From: Cotesia glomerata | Lineage: Eukaryota > Arthropoda > Insecta > Hymenoptera > Braconidae | Assembly: GCF_020080835.1 (NCBI RefSeq) | Contig: NC_058158.1 | Span: 19,244,430-19,308,429, forward strand | Direction of reading: 5' to 3' | Length of the DNA: 64,000 bases | In this document: positions 56,980 to 64,000 of the stretch, one piece after another | Layout of the letters: each line of letters opens with the position of its first letter | Numbering within the stretch: position 1 is the stretch's first letter | Program-made: the position numbers and the translations under genes | Notes under the pieces: generated by a model | What the model saw: only the letters and a program-made list of their open reading frames with translations | Database searches by the model: none | Told to the model about the DNA's origin: nothing

Positions 56980-59975
56980 GGATACTGCAGCTTATCATCA
57001 ACCACTGCGAAGCTGCTCATGACCTGCTTATGCAGACAGTATGGGAATTAAAGCTCGACGTTGTGCTTTTATCGGAGCCATATAAACATTTAGCAGGACA
57101 ACCTTGGGAGACGGATATCACCACGAAAGTTGTGATCTGGGCTTGTGGTAAGCTCCCTTTCCAGAGTGTAGCTACCAATGACAGCGCTGGCTTTGTAGCA
57201 GCATTAGTAGATGGCATCCGTTTTTACAGCTGCTACGCACCACCTAGCCTCTCAATTGCTGAGTTTACTGACGTCTTGGATCGACTGACCAAGGACGCGA
57301 AGCAACATCATCCAGTGGCGATAGCCGGGGACTTTAACGCCTGGGCAGTAGACTGGGGCAGTAAGCAGACTAATGCACGAGGAAGAGAGCTGCTAGAAGC
57401 TCTTTCTACACTAGATGTAGTCTTGCTCAACAGTGATGACACGCCGACCTACACCAAAGGTGACGCAAGCTCGATTGTAGACGTCACTTTTATCAGTACT
57501 AGCCTTGCTAAAGGTAACACTAACTGGAAGGTACTAGACATCTACACTGCCAGTGACCATCATGCGATACTCTGGGAAATGTCAAACGACCAGAACCTCA
57601 GGGGGCCTATCAAGCAATTTAACACCGTCGGTTGGAAGGTGAAATCTCTTGACCCAGAAGTATTGCTAACAGCCCTCGATAGTGATCCGATAGAGACTGG
57701 ATGTGCAGAAAAACATACTAAGGCCCTGATGATGCGAGTAACACAAGCTTGTGATGCCAGTATGCCTCGCAAACGTATTATGAACTCAAGACCTGCGGTA
57801 CACTAGTGGAATGATCATATCAGCAACCTCCGTAAAGAGTGTCATCAAAAGAGAAGAATATCTCAGCGTAGCTATCAACGACCTAACTCTGCAGTGCTGA
57901 TCGCAAAGTACAAAAAAGCTCGTCGTTAACTTAATAAGGCCATGAAAGAGAGCAAAAGAAGATGCTGGAACGAGCTCATATATGAGGTCGGCAAAGACGT
58001 GTGGGGTCGGCCGTATAAGGTGGTCATGACGCACCTGAAGAAACAACAAATGCCGTCACCTACGTGTCCCAAACTCCTTCAGAAAATCGTCACTGCGCTG
58101 TTTCCACAGCAACACAGTCTCAATTATCAGTCAACGCAAGATGAACTGGATGACATTCCACCTGTCACTGAAGAAGAATTGTTGGAGGCCTGTAATCGGG
58201 TAGGAAATAATAAAGCGCCGGGATTGGACGGAATCCCTAATATAGCCTTGAAAACCATCATAGAGGCAGAACCAACATCATTTCTAGACGCTTACAATGC
58301 ATGCCTCAAGGAGGGTACTTTTCCTCGTAAGTGGAAACAGCAACGGTTAGTACTTTTACCTAAAGGAAAGAAACCGCCAGAAGAACCGTCATCTTACCGA
58401 CCACTCTGCATGCTAGATAGGACGGGTAAGATATTTGAGCGTATCATCCATCAGCGAATAGATGCAGTAGTCGACCCACTCTTGGCAGACAACCAGTATG
58501 GATTCCGGAAAGGACGATCAACCCTGGACGCGATCAACCTGGTTGTTAATACGGCCAAAGAGACAATCGCAGGAACTAAATGGAAGGGTGGAACGAAGAA
58601 GTACTGCCTGGTGGCTGCCTTGGATATCAAAAATGCTTTCAATTCTGCTAATTGGGACTGCATCATGCAAGCTCTTGATGAGAAGAACGTGCCAACATAT
58701 CTTCGCAGAATAGTCATTAGCTATTTTACAGATAGAGTGCTGAAATACCATACAAAGAATGGTCCGAAAGAGTATGATATAACCGGTGGTGTGCCGGAGG
58801 GCTCTGTTCTTGGTCCACTTCTGTGGAATATCATGTATGACGGGCTCCTGAGACTGAAGCTTCCAAGATGTGTCAAACTGGTAGCGTATGCGGATGATGT
58901 TGCCACAGTGATCGTCGCCAAACACCTCGACGAGATTCAACATCTGTTTGACATCACTTTTGAGAAGATCAACCAGTGGATGGATACAGTGAACCTACAA
59001 CTGGCCAAGCAGAAGACCGAAGCAGTGCTTATTACCAGCCGAAAAGAAGTTGAAACTATTAAGCTAAATGTCGGTGACCGAGAAATCACATCACAACCTC
59101 ATATACGATATCTGGGAGTGATGCTTGATGCCCGACTCAACTTCAAGCAGCAAGTGGAATACGGCTGTACAAAAGCGTCAGTAGTGAGAGCTAGTCTCGC
59201 ACGATTGATGCCGAACGTCGGAGGCCCAAAGCAGAGCTGGAGGCTACTATTGTCATCAGTAGTTACATCGGTGCTCACCTACGGAATATCCATTTGGGCT
59301 GACGCACTAGAGGTGCAAGATTCATGGAGAAAAGCTGGACCAATATATCGTATGAGTGCCCTACGAGTTGCAAGCGCCTTTCGAACAATATCTGAGGAAG
59401 CAGTGTGTGTCATTTCCGGAACTTTGCCGCTCAGAGTCCTAGCTGAAGAAAGACGGAACCTTTACCAATGAAAGAGGACAACCACACAAAGTGCCGAGGA
59501 ACTCAGAGCTGAAGAACGGCAGAACAGCATCGCACGATGGCAATCGCAGTGGGACGCCGCGACAACAGGGAGATGGACACACTGTCTCATACCGAAGATC
59601 GACGTTTGGCTAAACCGAAGTCATGGCGAGGTCAATTACTATCTGACGCAGTTGTTGTCAGGACATGGATGTTTTCAGACGTATCTTCACCGCTTCAAGT
59701 ATGATGATTCACCAGAGTGCCCGTCCTGCCCAGGAATCAATGAAGACGCGGAGCACGTTTTCTTCGAGTGCCCACGATTTTACTTACAGCGAGATGAGCT
59801 GGAGATCCTAAAGAAGAAAATCCAACCAGAGACAATAGTAGAAGCAATGTTGTCATCAAGAGCCTCCTGGAACGCCATCAGCACATTTGCAACAGAAGTC
59901 CTTATAGACTTGCGTTCCATCGAAAGAAGAAGAGCAAATGACAACAACAAGAAGAAAGGTAAAATTACACCTTAG
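56976..59975 (+). pseudogene. R1 LINE copy 4 ORF2 (endonuclease, RT, zinc finger)
   Basis: A single 1000-codon frame with three stops (57804, 57927, 59469). The N-terminal APE-type endonuclease has MRILQLIINH, VVLLSEPY (catalytic Glu), AGDFNAWAVDWGSK and SDHHAILWE. The reverse transcriptase has NKAPGLDGIPNIAL, PSSYRPLCMLDRTGKIFER, QYGFRKGRSTLDAI, GVPEGSVLGPLLWN and VAYADDVATVIV. The C-terminal finger is CPSCPGINEDAEHVFFEC. The endonuclease in this clade cuts the target sequence, here apparently (AC)n, and the RT copies the RNA onto the nick. Stops are consistent with TGG to TAG (before W-N-D), an unassigned change, and CGA to TGA, so decay is recent. Confidence 0.93.
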
Positions 59976-60197
59976 CTACCAGAAGAAAGAGCAGTAGCTA
60001 GATCCTTCCCTCACGAAGTAATGCCTAACGGCGGTTTCCATGAGGGATTAGGGGAAAGAGGAAAAGGGGTTTAGGGTTTAGTGGGTAGGGGCGCTAGCGT
60101 CGAGTTTTAGTATGACCCTGCGTCGAGTCGCCACATATCCAGGCAAAACAACTATGCCTAGAATCCGTAAAAAGGATCCCCCCCCCTTAAAACAAAA

Positions 60198-60228
<31 letters not shown>

Positions 60229-60240
60229 CACACACACACA

Positions 60241-60367
60241 TTGGAGGAAGCTTCCTAGGACCCCTAAACGTCAACATCCATTGAAAACTCAATTTTTGAA
60301 AAACGGGGTGAAACCAATAACTTCTCGATTTTTGAAAATTTTCAATTTCCTTAGCGGGAAGTTAAAA
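60241..60367 (+). repeat. R repeat copy i, right part
   Basis: GGAAGCTTCCTAGGACC, the CGTC...TTGAAAACTC block and CTTAGCGGGAAGTTAAAAA: the terminal part of the R copy into which the 5-kb LINE is inserted. Confidence 0.85.
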
Positions 60368-60792
60368 AATTGAATAAAAATAATTATTAGCCGGAAAAAA
60401 AAATAATTTGAATTTATTAACAAATTTAGATATGATGATATTAGAAATTTGACAAAATTTTTTGATAAACTTGATAGTTTCGTCAAAAAATTGGAAAAAA
60501 AAAGTTTGGGAAATCCAAAATTGCACGCCTCATAACGCTCATTTATTTTTTAAGAAAAAATTAATTGCTTAATTGATTTAAAAAAAAAAAATTATAATTA
60601 CGTAATTTCTTACAGAGCATTTTTTATTTTTTTTTTAAATATCGGCGCCCTTTTTTTTTTGTCATATGCCCACGCAGTCTAAAAAAATCTAGCTTGATCA
60701 AGTGGCGCCATAGTTTTTACGTGACAAATAAAAAAAGTTCGTTCGGCTTTGTACGGTTGTATCGTAGTGAATTTTGATAAAAATTCAATCTA
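60368..60792. other. AT-rich spacer, no gene seen
   Basis: Short AT-rich stretch with poly-A/T runs; nothing recognised. Confidence 0.5.
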
Positions 60793-61513
60793 AAAAAAAA
60801 TTAGGAAAACGGTTGACCCTGAAGGCCATCCCTGCAACTTCCCGCTAATTCCATACGTAGGCGCTTAAAATTGCACCAATGACGTTTTTGAGCTCTTTGA
60901 GCTCAAAAATACAATTTATGGGTTATTTTGAGCTTTCCGAGCTTAAAAAGATTGCTTTCCTATGCTTTAAAGCTCTTCGAGCTCAAAAGTCTAATAGAGA
61001 TTTGATAAGACACTATTTTTTGAATTTTTAAACCGCAATAACTTTTGAATGAATGAACCGATTTTCACGCGGTTAGAAGCATTCGACGCAGTTTTTCAAG
61101 CCTCACAAAGAATTTCAAATTTTGAATTGATCGCGCTAGGAATTTTGGAGTTATTCCGAAAAAACACTTTTTTTGGTTTTCTTTCGTTCACGATATCTCT
61201 CGAATGAATCAACCGATTTTGACCAGACTGGTGGCGATTGACGTGATTTTTTGAGGTTAAGAGCTGATTAGTGTTTTGGATTGAACCTTTAAGCCGTTTG
61301 AAAGTTATTCCAAAAAAACCACGTTTGAAAAAAAATTTTTTTTCAGTTTTTTTAAGATTTCTCAAAATCTATTGATCAGAATCATTTTAAATAGTTCTCA
61401 AAATTTAAGTTCGGTCAAGCTCTTTCGAATGGCACCAACCACGATAAAATCGGTCGAGCCGTTCAAAAGTTATAAGCGGTTCACACACACACACACACAC
61501 ACTCACACACACA
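60793..61513 (+). repeat. R repeat copy j, left part (right part at 61722-61986)
   Basis: AAAAAAATTAGGAAAACGG, CCATCCCTGCAACTTCCCGC, GAGCTC hairpins (60891, 60934, 60972), internal units and the (AC)n tract. The (AC)n resumes at 61722-61822 and the R end GATAGTCAGTGAAGCTTCC ... CTTAGCGGGAAGTTAAAAA runs to 61986. Very similar to copy h. Confidence 0.9.
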
Positions 61514-61828
<315 letters not shown>

Positions 61829-61986
61829 TACATACAGACCCCGTGACAACCTCGCGGGGATAGTCAGTGAAGCTTCCTATGACCTTTAAACGTCGAGATC
61901 TGATGAAAACTCGATTTTTGCAAAACGGGGTGAAAACAATAACTTCCCGATTTTTGAAAATCTTCGATTTTCTTAGCGGGAAGTTA

Positions 61987-62670
61987 AAAAAGACGTAAAC
62001 TAGGCTACTGATATGAAATAGGGACCCAGTTCGACCGACGCTTGCCTGATCCGTGAGAAGACAAAGTAACTTTCTCGAAGAATTTATTACTCGGTTTTAT
62101 TTTATTAAGTAAAATACTTGCAACTTAACCGATTTTCCAGATGTTCAGAATTATTTAGAATGAATCGAGTAAATTAAACAAATAAATTCTCACGATAATT
62201 AACACCGCATCTTCCTTGAGTAGTACTCGGGTATAAACCCCCTTGAGGGACGCTCAACGGCATCTAACGAATAAAAGTCAATTGCAATTAAATAATTATT
62301 GAATTATTATTAATTATATTTAGAATAATTAAATAATAGAAATAAGTACTTAATAAAATGTGAGAAGTAGTTAGATGAGCCGAGTATAAGACCCCACGGC
62401 TCATCTATGGGGAAAGTCTATGTACCTTGTAAGATTAGCTGTTGAAACTCCTTGTAGTTGGATTGGCTTCTTTCTTTGGACTCCCCCGTGTTACTTAGTA
62501 TGATTACTCAACTCCTTCTGCTGGTCGCACGTGTGCTTCCTCGCACGTAAACCCCAAAATACCCCCACTTATTATTAATTAGGTCCCGAAGACCGAGACG
62601 CGCCAGTGCTACGTCGAATAGTTATCGATCTCCGATTAAATTATCGACGCAGCGTAAATTACCCTGTTAC
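61987..62670 (-). mobile_element. LTR-like repeat, inverted partner of 29065-29765
   Basis: Shares, in inverse orientation, GGTCCCGAAGACCGAGACG, AGATGAGCC...GGCTCATCT, an ACTCGGGTATAAACCCCCTT block and GCTTGCCTGATC. No coding sequence; solo LTR or other non-coding repeat. Confidence 0.5.
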
Positions 62671-63330
62671 AAAATGTTAATTAATCTTTGTTAACAATTA
62701 ACAAATATTTATTTATAGTCAAAAGCAAAAATAGCAATTTTCTCTTAACATTTTTTATAACTCGATAGCTGGAATACATGATAATAATAAAAATCACTAA
62801 ATAACGTTTTGAATATTTTAAAATATAAAAGATAATTATGAGCTGTAAGAGAATTCGGTATATTACAGTAAACGTTATTATAATGTAATATAATTAATAC
62901 AAATAATTTATGAAGATGATTTTTTCTTATAAGCAATCTTCATATCATATGACATATGACATTGCAAGTGAAACAAATTCACTCAACAGAATATTTACAG
63001 AATATTTCTAATAGTTAATAAACCCTTTTATCAGTTTACATATCATTATATATGAATCGTTTATTTGAGAAACCCCATATGATTTTGAGGGCCAGGAATG
63101 GATGATCAAGGGCTGCTTTCTCAGTAAAGAACGACTCGAGATTCGTGTAGTTGGTCTTTATTAGAACAGCAGCAATCAGGAAGTTGCACGTTTCACAATA
63201 ATTTTATTTAACACTTATTAACTACTTATTGAAATTTTACACTTTAATTTACGGTTAACGTCTTTCCAGTTTCCCGCAGAAAAAAGTGCATAACTGACCG
63301 AATAATAACTAAACTTAACGGATTCAAACC
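62671..63330. other. AT-rich stretch, nothing firm
   Basis: 62700-63060 is AT-rich. 63090-63200 has complex sequence with no family recognised. Confidence 0.4.
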
Positions 63331-63600
63331 GATGTAAATGCGGAGCAAATTAAACGGTTAATCCCTTATATTAATAAACTTATCTATTTTACGTCTGCCG
63401 GATGACCGAGACCCGCTTGAACTAAGTGCAGCGCAAATTAGAACAAAAGCCCTTACAGACGGCGGCCCGCTTTAACTAAGTGCAGTGCAAATTAATTAAA
63501 AGACCTGAATTTAATTTTATCACGTTCGCCGTACAAACGGGGACCCGCTTGATCTAAGTGCAGCGCAAATTAAATCAAAAGCCTCTACGAACGTGGGCCA
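63331..63600. repeat. Irregular tandem repeat (TAAGTGCAGCGCAAATTA)
   Basis: Core 'CCCGCTTNAACTAAGTGCAGCGCAAATTA' recurs near 63411, 63466 and 63541, with a diverged unit near 63331 (GATGTAAATGCGGAGCAAAT). Spacing is 55 to 80 bp. Confidence 0.7.
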
Positions 63601-63811
63601 GTTAACGAAGATACTTGAATTGAAATAGTTAAAAGACGTTGGGCGGTGGTTGCCGCCTCTTTTAAAAGTTCCCGCTGCTTAGCTTGCAGAAATGCCCATC
63701 GGTGAGTCGGCAGTCGCAACGATATTAATTTTAAGGTGGTTTTCGCGCATAGGTGGGTCTTCCATCTAAAGCGGGAATTTTAAATAAAAAGAAAAATTTT
63801 CGGGCGGACAT

Positions 63812-63812
<1 letters not shown>

Positions 63813-63866
<54 letters not shown>
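63813..63866. repeat. (TA)n microsatellite
   Basis: About 54 bp of TA repeats. Confidence 0.95.
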
Positions 63867-63869
<3 letters not shown>

Positions 63870-64000
63870 GACATGGGAAAAATTTTCTAAAATTTGAAAT
63901 TACGAGTTTTAAAATTATTAGGTTGGCTAAGCTGAGGAAAGAAGAATATATGGCGAGGCTTTCGCCTACCTCCGAAGAGGCCGTTTCCTGGGCTCAAAAG
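63867..64000 (+). other. Possible start of an LTR element (TGTGACATGG), cut by window end
   Basis: A TG-starting sequence follows the TA tract and becomes GC-richer (GGCGAGGCTTTCGCCTACC), as in many LTRs. The other end is outside the window, so this is only a suggestion. Confidence 0.2.

Larger units (their letters stand above)
55151..60213 (+). mobile_element. R1-clade LINE copy 4, near-complete (5.06 kb)
   Basis: Inserted in an (AC)n tract: (CA)n up to 55150 and (AC)n from 60214 to 60240. It has a 502-bp 5' UTR, ORF1, ORF2 overlapping ORF1 by the ATGA at 56976-56979, a 3' UTR with GGGTTTAGGGTTTAGTGGG and a C-run, and an A-rich tail. ORF order, endonuclease/RT type and microsatellite target agree with R1-clade elements of the Mino/Waldo kind. 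Only one frameshift in ORF1 and three nonsense codons in ORF2 disable it. Confidence 0.93.

Noticed and set aside
60066..60090. Telomere-like GGGTTTAGGGTTTAG strings (also at 10640 and 61585)
   Set aside because: They are a fixed part of the R1-clade 3' UTR, present in four copies, so not interstitial telomere repeats.

Overview
The window is eukaryotic, very AT-rich and packed with transposable elements. Two spliced exons in the + strand (14287-14609 and 34808-35099) encode consecutive laminin-G (LNS) segments of neurexin-1, and the first reads straight into the second. Most of the window therefore lies inside or next to very large introns of an insect Nrx-1 gene. The repeat content (R1-clade LINEs in AC microsatellites, Helitrons, Tigger, Copia, long-TIR elements) suits an arthropod; a hymenopteran such as a parasitoid wasp is my guess, not shown by the sequence. 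There are no prokaryotic features.

Layout. 1-186 is the end of a family-B DNA polymerase fragment (Polinton/Maverick-like) cut by a Helitron 3' end. 187 to about 5750 is a decayed autonomous Helitron on the - strand (OTU protease, HUH/Y2 Rep, Pif1 helicase). 6589-7203 is a three-exon RAD52-like gene. 7314-10055 is three head-to-tail blocks, each starting with a Helitron-5'-like head followed by about 141-bp tandem units. 10060-14122 is a long-inverted-repeat element containing a ~1-kb repeat (called 'R' here), which itself contains an R1-clade LINE. The first neurexin exon follows. The 20.2-kb intron 14610-34807 holds R copies, a Copia fragment, a Tigger/pogo element, a LINE endonuclease fragment, a non-autonomous Helitron with a tRNA-like segment and RFX-like sites, a 100-N assembly gap, LTR-like sequence and a decayed spliced transposase. 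After the second exon, 36.1-42.3 kb is an R copy split by an R1 LINE and by a 4.1-kb DNA transposon. 42490-44560 is another long-TIR DNA transposon. 45.8-48.1 kb is an R1 ORF1 joined to a 51-bp minisatellite. 49.0-49.9 kb is an RPA-like gene with one nonsense codon. 53.1-53.5 kb is a second Helitron helicase fragment. 55151-60213 is a nearly complete R1-clade LINE. 60.8-62.0 kb is another R copy with a short R1 insertion. 62.0-64.0 kb is LTR-like and tandem-repeat sequence.

How the parts relate. R copies carry an internal (AC)n tract. All five R1-clade LINE copies adjoin such a tract, and the sense strand is always the AC strand. This fits the known microsatellite targeting of the R1 clade (Mino/Waldo type) and suggests that R acts as a supplier of landing sites. 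Single-stranded-DNA genes (HUH Rep, two Pif1 helicases, RPA-like, RAD52-like) occur near Helitron remains, but whether RPA and RAD52 belonged to Helitrons is not proven. Nearly every transposon gene is broken by nonsense codons, frameshifts or deletions, so the locus looks like a graveyard of nested insertions around a conserved neuronal gene.
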